Shown piece by piece: positions 9,070 to 18,063 of a stretch of 64,000 nucleotides of DNA (positions are counted from its first letter, which is position 1; each line of letters opens with the position of its first letter). The stretch lies in assembly GCF_000020585.3 (NCBI RefSeq), contig NC_011138.3, positions 973,023-1,037,022 of the forward strand, in the 5' to 3' direction. Position numbers and translations under genes: made by a program. Origin of the DNA: Alteromonas mediterranea DE (GTDB taxonomy: Bacteria; Pseudomonadota; Gammaproteobacteria; Enterobacterales; Alteromonadaceae). A model generated the notes under the pieces. That model was not told where the DNA came from. It worked only from the letters and a program-made list of their open reading frames with translations, and made no database searches.

Positions 9070-10662
9070 CTACGCGCCTTCTCTATGCGCTAAAAACTCT
9101 TCGTAGTTGCCATCGAAGTGATTAAGTTTCTTATCCTTAATTTCAATGACTTGCGTAGCCAGTGATGATACGAACTCACGGTCGTGACTTACAAAAATAA
9201 CGGTGCCGTCGAACTTATAAAGTGCATTATTTAACGCTTCAATCGACTCCATATCCATGTGGTTAGTCGGTTCATCCATTACTAAAACGTTAATATCTTC
9301 AAGCATAAGCTTACCGAATAACAAACGGTTCTTTTCACCCCCTGAACATACCTGAACGCGCTTGTTAAAGTCGTCAGACGTAAACAACAGACGCCCTAAC
9401 ATGCCTTTAATTTGAAGGTCGTCATGTTTAGGGCTGCGCCACTGGCTCATCCACTCGAACATAGTGATATCTTCAGCAAAATACTTGGCGTTGTCCTGTG
9501 GGATATAGCCGATAGCCGCGTTTTCAGCCCATTTATAACTGCCGGCTGTGGGCTCAATATCGTTAACCAAACACTTTAATAGTGTGGTTTTACCTGCCCC
9601 GTTTTCACCGATGATCGCTAAGCGCTGACCGGCTTCAAGAAGCAGGTTCGCATCGTCAAATAACGGCAGGTCTGGGTAGCTATGCCCTAGCTTCTCAAGG
9701 GTAATGGCTAGTCTGTGAAGCTTTTTGTGTTGCTTGAAAACGATGTAAGGCTTACGACGGCTAGAGGCTTTAACTTCAGCAAGTTCAATCTTTTCAAGGC
9801 GACGGGCACGAGAGGTTGCCTGTTTAGCTTTAGATGCGTTTGCCGAGAAGCGGGCAACAAAGCTTTGAAGCTCTTCAATTTCGGCTGATTTTTTCGCATT
9901 TTCTGCATGAAGCTGCTCTTGAACCAGCATGGCAGCTTGAATATAGTCGTCGTAGTTACCTGGGTAAATACGTAGTTCACCGTAGTCGATATCAGCCATG
10001 TGTGTGCAAACAGAGTTAAGAAAATGTCTGTCATGCGAAATAATAAGCATGGTGGACTTACGTTTATTTAGCTCTTCTGCAAGCCAGCTGATGGTGTAGA
10101 TGTCCAAGTTGTTGGTAGGTTCATCAAGTAGAAGAATATCCGGTTCAGCGAATAGCGCTTGGGCTAAAAGCACACGCACTTTTTTACCCGGGGCCACTTC
10201 TTTCATTAAGCCAAAGTGATAGTTTTCGTCGATGCCTGCAGACGTTAATATTTCCCCAGCACGTGCTTCGGCTGTGTAACCGTCCATTTCAGCAAACTGG
10301 GTTTCTAGGTCTGCTACACGCATACCGTCTTCTTCGCTCATTTCAGCTTTACTGTATATGGCGTCGCGCTCTTGCTTTACTTCCCACAATTCACGATCAC
10401 CCATTATTACCGTATCTACGACGCTGAATTCTTCAAACGCAAACTGATCCTGACTCAAGATACCGAGTTTTGTGCCCGGTGCCATAGAGACGTTACCTGC
10501 GGAAGGCGTAAGTTTACCGCTTAAAATTTTCATAAAGGTCGACTTACCACAACCATTTGCGCCAATTAGGCCGTATCGGTTTCCGTTGCCGAATTTTGCG
10601 GAAATATTTTCAAATAATGGCTTAGAGCCAAACTGCATGGTGATATTTGCGGTGGTAATCAA
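9070..10662 (-). CDS. ybiT: ABC-F ATPase YbiT
   Basis: The 530-residue soluble protein has two ABC domains in tandem and no membrane segment. Walker A motifs are GANGCGKST (about residues 34-42) and GENGAGKTT in the second half; Walker B motifs are [10 protein letters not shown] and [10 protein letters not shown]. The second signature is CSGGEKNR, while the first is the degenerate [12 protein letters not shown], as in E. coli YbiT. The opening ([31 protein letters not shown]) and the linker [25 protein letters not shown] match YbiT closely. ABC-F proteins act on the ribosome, resolving stalled or paused states; the exact role of YbiT is less defined. Confidence 0.95.
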   Translation of the reverse strand: MITTANITMQFGSKPLFENISAKFGNGNRYGLIGANGCGKSTFMKILSGKLTPSAGNVSMAPGTKLGILSQDQFAFEEFSVVDTVIMGDRELWEVKQERDAIYSKAEMSEEDGMRVADLETQFAEMDGYTAEARAGEILTSAGIDENYHFGLMKEVAPGKKVRVLLAQALFAEPDILLLDEPTNNLDIYTISWLAEELNKRKSTMLIISHDRHFLNSVCTHMADIDYGELRIYPGNYDDYIQAAMLVQEQLHAENAKKSAEIEELQSFVARFSANASKAKQATSRARRLEKIELAEVKASSRRKPYIVFKQHKKLHRLAITLEKLGHSYPDLPLFDDANLLLEAGQRLAIIGENGAGKTTLLKCLVNDIEPTAGSYKWAENAAIGYIPQDNAKYFAEDITMFEWMSQWRSPKHDDLQIKGMLGRLLFTSDDFNKRVQVCSGGEKNRLLFGKLMLEDINVLVMDEPTNHMDMESIEALNNALYKFDGTVIFVSHDREFVSSLATQVIEIKDKKLNHFDGNYEEFLAHREGA

Positions 10663-11218
10663 AACAGGTATCCAGGGGTAAAACGATGAGAAGAGATATT
10701 ACTGAGCGAATAATCTGCCCACTAATATTTAAAAGCGGGCGCACTATAAGGAATTGAAGGCTTTATGTCGAGGGAATTTTGAACAGTTTTAGTATTCTAC
10801 TTTGCTTACGAGAAATTTTGAGCATTTGAAGCTCAATTAAAGAAATAGGTAAAAGAGTCGGTAAATAATTCCTGAGAAGGAAAATATTACTCTACAACAA
10901 ATTCCAATACTGATAATTATCAGTGTATTTACTGCAGAACATGCTGTTTTCTGATGTTCTAAATTGCGCTAACCTCTCTTTACATAAGAAAAAACATGTT
11001 TACGCTCAATCTTTATCAGCTTTAAAGGTATATGAGTGGCCTCAACTTTGCTTACGTTAAGCATTGAAACCATTGAAATTAAACTACTTGTTGGGAAAAG
11101 CCGAAGTATACACAACTTATCGGCTAACGTTGGTCGACGTTTTATTTAACTATGCGCTACATTTATTAGGTATCGATAGAGAAAAAATAAAATCTCGCAT
11201 ATATAAGAGGGAAACAAA
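10663..11218. other. Long intergenic region with palindrome
   Basis: About 555 bp, AT-rich, upstream of both ybiT (leftward) and the PA2779-like gene (rightward). No ORF looks coding. It contains a perfect 16-bp palindrome ACTGATAATTATCAGT at 10909-10924, a short hairpin TTGAGC/GCTCAA at 10818-10836 and AGCCGA/TCGGCT arms near 11100-11126. These may be operator or leader structures, but no regulator can be named. Confidence 0.45.
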
Positions 11219-11599
11219 ATGAAGCTTTTGAAAACCATTGTTATAAGTTGCTTTTCTGCAACGGTTATTATGTCTGGAAGTGTGCACGCCGAAGCGATAA
11301 GTTCTGATAGTGTAATGCAAACCCAAATGGCTCAGTACAATAAGCAGCAGCTTATTGATATGGTTAATCGTTCAGACGTACAAAGCAAGCTGGTTAGCTT
11401 AGGCGTTGATAGCAATGACGCAATTGCCAGAATTAACGCTATGACCGACAGCGAAATTGCACAACTGAACGACGAAATCAATCAAGCGCCAGCAGGCGGT
11501 ATTGTGGGTGCGGTACTTACCGTTTTAGCGGTTATTGCCATTTTAGACCTTGCAGGCGTAACAGATGTTTATCCGTTTATTCGCCCTATAAGCAACTAA
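11219..11599 (+). CDS. PA2779-family protein
   Basis: The 126-residue secreted protein has a signal peptide (cleavage after VHA, about residue 24). The mature part has the pattern of the PA2779 family: a QLIDMVNRSDVQSKLVSLGVDSNDAIARINAMTDSEIAQLNDEI helical block, a Pro/Ala/Gly linker PAGG, then one hydrophobic segment (IVGAVLTVLAVIAILDLAGVTDVYPF) near the C-terminus. It lies 4 bp upstream of a PA2778-like peptidase gene, and these families usually occur as a pair. One idea is that it is the partner or substrate of the peptidase, but the function is not established. Confidence 0.85.
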   Translation: MKLLKTIVISCFSATVIMSGSVHAEAISSDSVMQTQMAQYNKQQLIDMVNRSDVQSKLVSLGVDSNDAIARINAMTDSEIAQLNDEINQAPAGGIVGAVLTVLAVIAILDLAGVTDVYPFIRPISN

Positions 11600-11603
11600 T
11601 GGA

Positions 11604-12530
11604 ATGAATGCCATATTTAAAAGAGCCTGCTTTTTAGCAGGCTTTTCTCTGTTACTTTTACTGACTGGCTGTCAGGCCACACCACAAGCAGACCAACTGC
11701 GACAAGCAGGCCTTGCTTCTTTGCCACAGTCGCACACTATTCAATCTGTGCCTTTTACTCCCCAAGAGCAGTTCTACTGCGGGCCTACTACGCTCTCCGA
11801 AGTGTTTGGCTATTATGGAAAAAGTGTCTCTCCTTCTGATATAGCGCCTAAGTTATTTATTCCAAATAAAGAGGGTAGCCTTCAGTTAGAAATGGTGAGT
11901 GCCACCCGTCAGTACGGCTTTTTGCCGTATACCGAGCGAGGAACGCTCTCTTCTGTGATGCAGTTTGTTAAAGACGATATACCAGTAGTGGTTTTTCAAA
12001 ACTTATCTATTCAGCTTTTGCCACAATGGCATTATGCCGTCGTGATTGGGTTTGATAGCGAGAAAGGAACCGTGACACTGCACACGGGGCTTACGCCAAA
12101 TCATGAGATGTCGCTAGAACTCTTTGAGCGAACCTGGGGAAGAGGAAATTATTGGTATCTTGCCCCCGTTCCGCCGCGCGTTACCTCATCACAAATGACA
12201 CCATTCACTTATGTGAGTGCTGCCTATGACATGCTCAAAGTAGGCGATAAGCAGCAAGCATTAGCGTTTTTAGAAACCGCTTCGCAAACATGGCCGGAAT
12301 ATTGGCTAAGCTATTTTCTCATTGCTAATTACTATCTGGAAGAGAACGACAGTCAAGCGATAACATGGTTTGAAAAAGGTTATGATGTAGGCCAGCAACA
12401 GCAAGCATATATACACAATTATATCGTTGGGCTAAGACAAAATAACTTGCGCGACCAAGCGAACAAAATTCTTAAACAGGGGCTTAAGCGCTTTCCCGAC
12501 AACGAGGATCTTATAAAGCTAAAAGAGTAA
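11604..12530 (+). CDS. PA2778-family C39-like cysteine peptidase lipoprotein
   Basis: This 308-residue lipoprotein has a lipobox LLTGC with Cys23. A C39-like papain-fold domain follows, with the likely nucleophile Cys59 in EQFYCGPTTLSEV, His143 in QWHYAVVIGFD and a downstream Asn/Asp region (HTGLTPNHEMS). The C-terminal 110 residues look like tetratricopeptide-type helices (AYDMLKVGDKQQALAFLETASQTWPEYW, ... AITWFEKGYDVGQQQ). It follows the PA2779-like gene by 4 bp, a conserved pairing. The protein probably acts at the periplasmic side of a membrane; its substrate is unknown. Confidence 0.87.
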   Translation: MNAIFKRACFLAGFSLLLLLTGCQATPQADQLRQAGLASLPQSHTIQSVPFTPQEQFYCGPTTLSEVFGYYGKSVSPSDIAPKLFIPNKEGSLQLEMVSATRQYGFLPYTERGTLSSVMQFVKDDIPVVVFQNLSIQLLPQWHYAVVIGFDSEKGTVTLHTGLTPNHEMSLELFERTWGRGNYWYLAPVPPRVTSSQMTPFTYVSAAYDMLKVGDKQQALAFLETASQTWPEYWLSYFLIANYYLEENDSQAITWFEKGYDVGQQQQAYIHNYIVGLRQNNLRDQANKILKQGLKRFPDNEDLIKLKE

Positions 12531-12608
12531 AAATTTACGATAAACTTAGCGCAATTTTTTTAACTACCCCGATTTTTCTACTACCCTTTAGTTATTGAAT
12601 AATAAGCA

Positions 12609-13018
12609 ATGTTGGCTATGACTAGGAATTTTAGTAACTCATCGATTAGTTATAAAGATGGTGTTATAACAAGCACGCTACACGGAATCTTCAATGAAAG
12701 TAGCGCGGAAGAATATAAAGAGCAATTGTTCGAATTAGTGATGGGGTTGAATAAAAAGCCCTTTGCACTTCTTGCTGATATTAGTCAGGTGGAAGGCGCA
12801 ACACTGAAGCCTTTGATATAGTAAAGCGCATTATCAATCGACTGCCCGAAATGGGCCTGGTAGCGAAAGCATACGTTTACCATGGGCCAGTTATCCGCGG
12901 GATCATGTTTCAAAGGATCCCTGAGCTAAAACGTTTGGATTATTTGTTTTTTACCGATATTGACGAAGCGCGGTTGTGGTTATTGCAAGAATACAAACGT
13001 AAATTTCATCCCGTTTAA
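12609..13018 (+). pseudogene. Frameshifted small gene, possible STAS/SpoIIAA-like protein
   Basis: The first frame (start ATG 12609 or 12618) reads SSISYKDGVITSTLHGIFNESSAEEYKEQLFELVMGLNKKPFALLADISQVEGAT and stops at 12819. The next frame continues EAFDIVKRIINRLPEMGLVAKAYVYHGPVIRGIMFQRIPELKRLDYLFFTDIDEARLWLLQEYKRKFHPV to TAA at 13018. Joined by a single-base change near 12803-12806 they form one plausible 135-residue protein with alternating strands and helices resembling SpoIIAA-like/STAS proteins (low-confidence fold guess). It is a recent inactivating frameshift or a sequencing error. Confidence 0.6.
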
Positions 13019-13144
13019 TAACTTTAATACAGTATTAAATCAAAGGTTGCGCCAGGCTAATGTGATAGGTTTTTTATCTGGTTGGTGCAGTTCACTCTAG
13101 TAGTTACCCCCTATGCAGGTTGCTCGCTTTATACACGATTCTAA

Positions 13145-13383
13145 TTTGGTCAACGCTATCAAGTGATGGCTCAGCATTTCCGTGAAGATGCGGGCATTGA
13201 AGCGAGGCCAGTAGAAGATGACCATGTTATCCCTTCAACAGCGCATCATATTGATAGCATCAGTTTGTAAGTGATATTTACGACGCAAACGTGGGTCAAA
13301 ACGCTAATGCGACTACAGGTACGGTTACCTTTGAGTTTGACCCCGAAACGGGAAAAGTATTGCCTTTAAGCATCCTTAACTAA
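13145..13383 (+). pseudogene. Remnant of an unrecognised coding sequence
   Basis: Two short protein-like stretches lie in adjacent frames: GQRYQVMAQHFREDAGIEARPVEDDHVIPSTAHHIDSISL ending at a TAA (13268), then DIYDANVGQNANATTGTVTFEFDPETGKVLPLSILN ending at TAA 13381. A one-base frame change near 13268 joins them. No start codon with a ribosome binding site precedes them, and nothing upstream continues the frame. This suggests the C-terminal remnant of a decayed gene. The family is not recognised. The rest of the 13019-13631 gap holds only the terminator at 13468. Confidence 0.4.
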
Positions 13384-13467
13384 AGTGTCTCGCAAGCTGT
13401 ATAAAGTGCTTTAAAATGCATCGCCTTTTAGAGCCTTGCAGTTTTAAGCGCGAACACACGTTTATTA

Positions 13468-13503
13468 AGCCCCGTGTCGTATGAACAGCATGGGGCTTTT
13501 TTA
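13468..13503 (+). terminator. Rho-independent terminator
   Basis: AGCCCCGTG pairs with CATGGGGCT (one G-T wobble) around a 12-nt loop and is followed by TTTTTTA. It follows the decayed coding stretch at 13145-13383, consistent with a once-functional gene there. Confidence 0.75.
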
Positions 13504-13631
13504 TGCTCGACCACAACGCTATAGCCTTGATATCTACCACTGTACGTTAAACAATTGGTGTAGGTTTTGCGTATTAAATATTCCTTAGAGAATAAAATTG
13601 TTAGCATTAATACGCAGGAGCCCCGTCATCC

Positions 13632-14768
13632 GTGGCCAGTACAAACCTTTTTGAAAATGAGCAGGCAATAGCAATAGCAGCACTTGTGGGTGTGGTTATT
13701 GTGCTTTTCATCATTAAACGTCTTATTTTGGTGCGCTTAAAGGCAAAAGCGCGTTCTGAAAAAAGCAGTATGTCTGATATTTATCGGGTACTCGTGCTCT
13801 CGTTAAATGCCCCTTTAAATTTACTGATTTGGGTTATTTTTCTTCAACTGGTAAAAAGTATCTTTTCGGTATTTAGCATTGAAGATGAGGTCGCTATAAA
13901 GGCACTCGGCATTGTTATTGAAGCAGGGGTAATCATCACTGTATTTCTCTTTTTCGAGCGCTTTGTCAATTACACCTTAAAGCGCTACCGAGACCAATCA
14001 ACGATAGTTAAAAACACAAGCGCGATAGCGGGTGGTGCGGTACGGGCCGTATTCGCAGTATTAGCCATACTTATTATTTTAAGTACGATGGGGGTTTCGG
14101 TTACGCCTATCGTAGCTTCGCTGGGTATCACCTCTTTAGCGGTAGCATTAGCACTTCAGCCCACCTTAGAAAACTTCTTTTCAGGTATTCAGTTGGTGAT
14201 GGATAAGCCTATCCGGATAGGGGATTTCATAGAGTTAGATTCAGGTGAGCAAGGGTTTGTCGAGAAAATTGGCTGGCGCTCTACATGGGTTAGAATGCTG
14301 CCCAACAACATCGTCATTATGCCAAACAGTAAATTATCTAACTCAAAGCTTATTAACTATTACTATCCAGAGCGGGAGCTGTCGGTACCTGTAGATGTGG
14401 GGGTACATTACAGTTCAGACCTAGAACACGTTGAAAAAGTCTGCTTAGACGTTGCCAACTGCATATTAGAACAGCACGAGTACGGCGTTGAGACTTATCA
14501 ACCGTTCGTTATATTTCACACCTTCGACAATTCAAGCATTAATTTAACGGTGATGCTGAGAACCCGAGAGTACTTCAATCGGTTCTTTATAAAAAGCGCG
14601 TTTATAAAGATGCTTAAAAAGCGTTTTGACGAAGAGGGTATCGTGATCCCGTTCCCTATTACTGCACTAAATGTTGAGCAAGAAGGGGCGGCGAGTGCGC
14701 TTTACAACCAGCGACACCAAAGTCAGCCTTCAGAGCAATATCAGGAAAAGCCGCCACGGCAAACGTAG
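13632..14768 (+). CDS. MscS-family mechanosensitive channel
   Basis: The 378-residue membrane protein has four to five predicted transmembrane segments in the first 170 residues (AIAIAALVGVVIVLFIIKRL, VLVLSLNAPLNLLIWVIFLQLV, IVIEAGVIITVFLFF, GAVRAVFAVLAILIILSTMG). The pore-lining helix and beta domain follow: SLGITSLAVALALQPTLENFFSGIQLVMDKPIRIGDFIELDSGEQGFVEKIGWRSTWVRMLPNNIVIMPNSKLSNSKLINY, the MscS signature. Such channels release solutes on hypo-osmotic shock. The GTG start has CAGGAG about 11 bp upstream. The C-terminal 25 residues are polar and probably disordered. Confidence 0.93.
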   Translation: MASTNLFENEQAIAIAALVGVVIVLFIIKRLILVRLKAKARSEKSSMSDIYRVLVLSLNAPLNLLIWVIFLQLVKSIFSVFSIEDEVAIKALGIVIEAGVIITVFLFFERFVNYTLKRYRDQSTIVKNTSAIAGGAVRAVFAVLAILIILSTMGVSVTPIVASLGITSLAVALALQPTLENFFSGIQLVMDKPIRIGDFIELDSGEQGFVEKIGWRSTWVRMLPNNIVIMPNSKLSNSKLINYYYPERELSVPVDVGVHYSSDLEHVEKVCLDVANCILEQHEYGVETYQPFVIFHTFDNSSINLTVMLRTREYFNRFFIKSAFIKMLKKRFDEEGIVIPFPITALNVEQEGAASALYNQRHQSQPSEQYQEKPPRQT

Positions 14769-14833
14769 GCAAGCCTCAATTCGCTAATCCTTAAATAGGG
14801 TTGGTTGGCTAACGCAACCAGGGTTTTGGCATC

Positions 14834-14861
14834 AAAAAAGCCACGTTACACAACGTGGCTT
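14834..14861 (-). terminator. Rho-independent terminator (leftward)
   Basis: AAGCCACGTT pairs perfectly with AACGTGGCTT around ACAC. Read on the minus strand it is followed by a run of six T (TTTTTTGAT), so it ends the outer-membrane barrel gene at 14893. Confidence 0.85.
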
Positions 14862-14892
14862 CACAGTGTTCACAGGTTACAACTGCCGTGTA

Positions 14893-15471
14893 TTAGAACG
14901 TGTAGCGCGCCGACACACCTAGTAGGTCAACATCATCAGCGATCACATAGGTCGCACCGAATGAAAACTGCGGCGTAAAGAAGTAGTCTGCGCCAATTTC
15001 AAAGGCAGTTTCATCTTCTTCAATGTCGATATAGCGAATAGCACCGCGAAGCTCAAACTGCTCAGACAGCATTGAGCGAACACCGGCAGTGATGCCATAG
15101 CCGTTGTCGTCCGCGTCACCAGAAATGACGCTAGAATCGAGATCAACATCTACATATTCGTAAGTGACTTCACCAAAAAAGTCTGTATTAGCGGTTAGGC
15201 CGTAGCGGTAGCCGATACCCGCAGACACATAGTCTAAATCGATATCACCACCAGATACATCTTCACTTAACTGACCGTAACGACCCGTTAGGTACACATT
15301 TTCATTTAGTGCTTTAAAGCCTTGAATTTGAAAGCCCGTTGGCTCGAAATCACCAGCGTCTTCAATATCTGCTTGTACATAACCAGCTTTAACGAAGTCA
15401 TAAGAAGGCGAAGCTGCGAATGCATTTAAAGAAAGTGCGCCAAAAATACCGGCGATAATGGTACGTTTCAT
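14893..15471 (-). CDS. Small outer-membrane beta-barrel protein
   Basis: Starting at the inner ATG gives 192 residues with a clear signal peptide (MKRTIIAGIFGALSLNAFAASP); the longer frame to 15528 would put 19 unlikely residues in front of it. The mature protein is a series of about eight amphipathic strands (YDFVKAGYVQADIE, YLTGRYGQLSED, YVSAGIGYRYGL, DFFGEVTYEYVDVDL, GYGITAGVRSML, LRGAIRYIDIEED, FEIGADYFFTP, FSFGATYVIADD, LLGVSARYTF) ending in Phe, typical of an OmpA/OmpX-size barrel. It is rich in Asp and Glu. No ligand can be assigned. It is monocistronic. Confidence 0.8.
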   Translation of the reverse strand: MKRTIIAGIFGALSLNAFAASPSYDFVKAGYVQADIEDAGDFEPTGFQIQGFKALNENVYLTGRYGQLSEDVSGGDIDLDYVSAGIGYRYGLTANTDFFGEVTYEYVDVDLDSSVISGDADDNGYGITAGVRSMLSEQFELRGAIRYIDIEEDETAFEIGADYFFTPQFSFGATYVIADDVDLLGVSARYTF

Positions 15472-15647
15472 TGTTTCTAATATCCTTTTAACAATAATTA
15501 CTTCCAACCACTTCGGAAGCATCTCCATAATGGGGATGGTTTTTTTAAAACCAAACGGTGGCTACTAATAAATCGTGTATTCAAAAGCAGCAGCATGGTT
15601 AGGGGGAATGATACTTACTCGATTAAAGCCGGCAAAAGGCTATGTCA

Positions 15648-16832
15648 TTACTTTCTAATAAAAACACAGATGACAACGCTACCCATACTCAAAGCCATTG
15701 TGGTAACGCTAAATGAAAGTGTAGGCCCCGCTGTAAACAAGGTAACGAAATAAGCGCCCGCTGCGGCCCCCGTTAAGTGAAAAAAGCCCGTTAACGCCGC
15801 TAAAAAACCGGCTGAAGTTTTAGAAAACCCAAGTATCATGGTGACGCTGCAAGGCATGGCAATGCCAATAAAAAAGAACGCGATATAGCAATAAATCAAT
15901 ATAGCAACTAACTCAGCATCACCGGTGCCTATCGTTACTAAACAGAACAGCAACGAAAGCCCGAGTATAAAGATGCTAGAGAGCTTGAACTTTGTGATTG
16001 TTGCTATGGCAGCGAGACGAATGTTCGTTAAGCTTCCCACCACAAAACAAAGGGTAGCAAAAAGCGAATATATCGAGAACATGGTTTTGCTAAGCTCAAA
16101 CTGCTGCATAACCATAGAAGGCGCGATAGTAATAAAGCAAAAGACAACGCCGTATAACAGGCCGCTAGCTACCCCTACCGAAACAATATTCACTATTGAG
16201 TTCTTAATAAGCGCTAGCGTGTCACTTAATACATTAGCCGAGTTAGGCGACGTATATTGATTAATGGTTGAACCTACTGAAAAAAGCAGTAGTAGCGCCA
16301 TTAATCCCATCATTAGAACAAAGTAAAAAATTGCACTGACCCCAAAACATCCACCAATTAATGTACCGACAAGTGGTGCTATTGCAGGCGCGATAGCAAA
16401 GGCAATATTGGTGATTGAAAGCGAAATGTTAAGCTGCTTTTCATTAAATAGTTGCCGGGATAAGCCACGGGAAACTGACACACCCACACCGCCGCCGAGC
16501 CCCTGTATAATACGACCAATAAGAAAAGTGGACTCCTTATCGGCAAGGGTGACCATAGCGGTGCCAGCCATAAACACCAAGAGCCCGTATAGCAAAAACG
16601 ACTGCTTATTTACATAATCGCAGATGAAGCCAGACAGTAACTGTGAAATGGAAAAAGCGATAAGAAAAATCGCTACACTTTTTTCAATAACCCTAACATG
16701 ACTGCTATACATAATCGCTAAGTCGTAAAAGAAGGGGCTATAAATACTGGTAGAAACCTGGCCTAGAATAGACAGTATGGTGAAGGTGCCAGTCATGGAA
16801 TAAAAGGCATGGCGCGACATCGGCAACTTCAT
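15648..16832 (-). CDS. MFS transporter, Bcr/CflA drug-resistance type
   Basis: A 394-residue protein has about 12 hydrophobic segments. Family features are the DHA1/Bcr-like opening (TSIYSPFFYDLA), AFSISQLLSGFICDYVNKQSFLLYG in the TM2-TM3 loop (corresponding to the GPLSDRFGRR motif, here quite degenerate), and the TM4-5 block IGRIIQGLGGGVGVSVSRGLSRQLF. IAFAIAPAIAPLVGTLIGG resembles motif C of drug-proton antiporters. It is therefore probably a proton-coupled exporter in the inner membrane; substrate unknown. It stands alone and is transcribed leftward. Confidence 0.87.
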   Translation of the reverse strand: MKLPMSRHAFYSMTGTFTILSILGQVSTSIYSPFFYDLAIMYSSHVRVIEKSVAIFLIAFSISQLLSGFICDYVNKQSFLLYGLLVFMAGTAMVTLADKESTFLIGRIIQGLGGGVGVSVSRGLSRQLFNEKQLNISLSITNIAFAIAPAIAPLVGTLIGGCFGVSAIFYFVLMMGLMALLLLFSVGSTINQYTSPNSANVLSDTLALIKNSIVNIVSVGVASGLLYGVVFCFITIAPSMVMQQFELSKTMFSIYSLFATLCFVVGSLTNIRLAAIATITKFKLSSIFILGLSLLFCLVTIGTGDAELVAILIYCYIAFFFIGIAMPCSVTMILGFSKTSAGFLAALTGFFHLTGAAAGAYFVTLFTAGPTLSFSVTTMALSMGSVVICVFIRK

Positions 16833-17093
16833 CTAATAGCAAACCAGTCAGTAAATAAAACAACTATCTATAAATGCTACAGACAGGATATGACAGTTTT
16901 AATAACAATGTATTTTGAGACTCAATGTGCTTGTAAGTGACGTACTCGGTGCTCGGAGTTTTTTCTGCCGAAATTATTCATATGCACAACGACCTTAGAG
17001 ACGAGATGAACTCATTTGAATATGCCGGGATTAATTTCGAAGAGAAAGTGTTCTACGAATGATGTAGGTGATGACTATCGCTTGAAGCTAGGA

Positions 17094-17137
17094 AAAATGG
17101 TGGCCCCACCCTGACTTGAACAGGGGACCTGCCGATT
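17094..17137 (-). repeat. Direct repeat of tRNA 3' end (att-like, distal copy)
   Basis: These 44 bp are identical to 19148-19191, the 3' part of the intact tRNA gene including its CCA end. After 17137 the match stops inside what would be the anticodon loop. This is the expected footprint of site-specific integration into the 3' end of a tRNA gene by a tyrosine recombinase, leaving a partial tRNA copy at the far end. Confidence 0.9.
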
Positions 17138-17294
17138 TTGAAACTCGAACCGAGCGTTTACCGGTAGTTACTTTATTTACCTAGTAATTACTTAATTTTT
17201 AATATAAATCAATGGGTTGTTGAGTTTTTTATCTCTATTGCTTAATTTTTTAAGCAATTCAGCGCATTAGATTTTGCGCTCAAAGTAGCACAGC

Positions 17295-17707
17295 ATGTCA
17301 GCAACAAAATTCAGATTTACAGAACAGGCCATCGAGAAATTATCAGGCTCGGAGAAACGCGCTCGATATTACGGTTCTCAAGTGCTAGGTCTCATTATTG
17401 ACGTTCTTCCATCAAATAAGAAAACGTTTCGGGTTTTGTGTTTGGTGCTGACAACCATCATGGCAGAGTGGTGGAGCCTAAAAAGATAATTAAAAAAATA
17501 AACGAAAGGGCTGACATTTCTTTTACTCTTCACGACCTGCGCCGAACTTTCTGCTCTGTTGCTGAAACGATCGGTGTCGGGACTTACACCTTGAAACAGC
17601 TACTGAATCATAAGACCAGCAGCAGTGATGTTAGTGCTGGTTATACGGTTTTGACAGCGGAGGAATTAAGAGAGCCAGCAGATAGGATATGTAAAAGGCT
17701 ATCGTAA
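17295..17707 (+). pseudogene. Tyrosine integrase, internally deleted and frameshifted
   Basis: The first frame starts MSATKFRFTEQAIEKLSGSEKRARYYGSQVLGLIIDVLPSNKKTF, the N-terminal arm-binding domain of P4/DUF4102-type integrases. The next frame carries the C-terminal catalytic part FVFGADNHHGRVVEPKKIIKKINERADISFTLHDLRRTF (box II H-x-x-R) and TYTLKQLLNHKTSSSDVSAGYTVL (the later His; the Tyr in YTVL is probably the nucleophile). The central part, roughly 230 residues in intact enzymes including the first catalytic Arg, is missing. It lies 158 bp inside the left repeat. Confidence 0.85.
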
Positions 17708-17836
17708 TACGCTGGAGTTAAAAGCTGTAGTGACGAAAGTTCGTTAGGACAACTTACAAAACAGTTAACAAGCTTATGCAAGGAACAGCGACTTGAACTG
17801 ATGTCAGCTTTATTAGCATAAAAGAGACAAAACGAT

Positions 17837-17858
17837 AGAGGGAGTATCTGGCTCCCTC
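17837..17858. terminator. Hairpin between convergent integrase remnant and small ORF
   Basis: GAGGGAG and CTCCCTC form a perfect 7-bp stem with a 7- to 8-nt loop. On the minus strand it lies 5 bp beyond the small ORF stop and is followed by TATCGTTTT, a weak U-tract, so it probably ends the zeta-toxin transcript. Confidence 0.55.
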
Positions 17859-17863
17859 GAATA

Positions 17864-18037
17864 TTAGCGAGTTTGTAGTAGCTCAGCCTGCTTCACTACT
17901 GAATTCTGAGATTCTACAGCTCTATCAATAACACGGCTGTATACCTTTTTCTTTCTAGACGAGTCGGCATTGCGGACAAACTCAGACAGGCTGGAGTTGT
18001 ATTTGGTTGTCTGGCCGTTTTTAAATCTGGCAAACAT
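17864..18037 (-). CDS. Unknown 57-residue basic protein downstream of zeta-like toxin
   Basis: The protein is MFARFKNGQTTKYNSSLSEF... ending ...VKQAELLQTR. Three consecutive ATG codons (18043, 18040, 18037) follow GGGAGA; the third has the best spacing. It is basic and mostly helical by composition and has no signal or membrane segment. It begins 26 bp after the stop of the zeta-like gene and ends just before a hairpin, so the two genes are almost certainly cotranscribed. The family is not recognised. A role as a partner, for instance an antitoxin, is only an inference from position. Confidence 0.6.
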   Translation of the reverse strand: MFARFKNGQTTKYNSSLSEFVRNADSSRKKKVYSRVIDRAVESQNSVVKQAELLQTR

Positions 18038-18063
18038 CATCATTCTCCCATTTGATTGCCCAA

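Noticed and set aside
16937..17062. A 41-residue frame ending NSFEYAGINFEEKVFYE just outside the left island repeat, reminiscent of type I restriction HsdR C-terminal FEEKAFYD.
   Set aside because: Too short and no start with a ribosome binding site; similarity rests on few residues. It might be a remnant, but is not supported enough to annotate.
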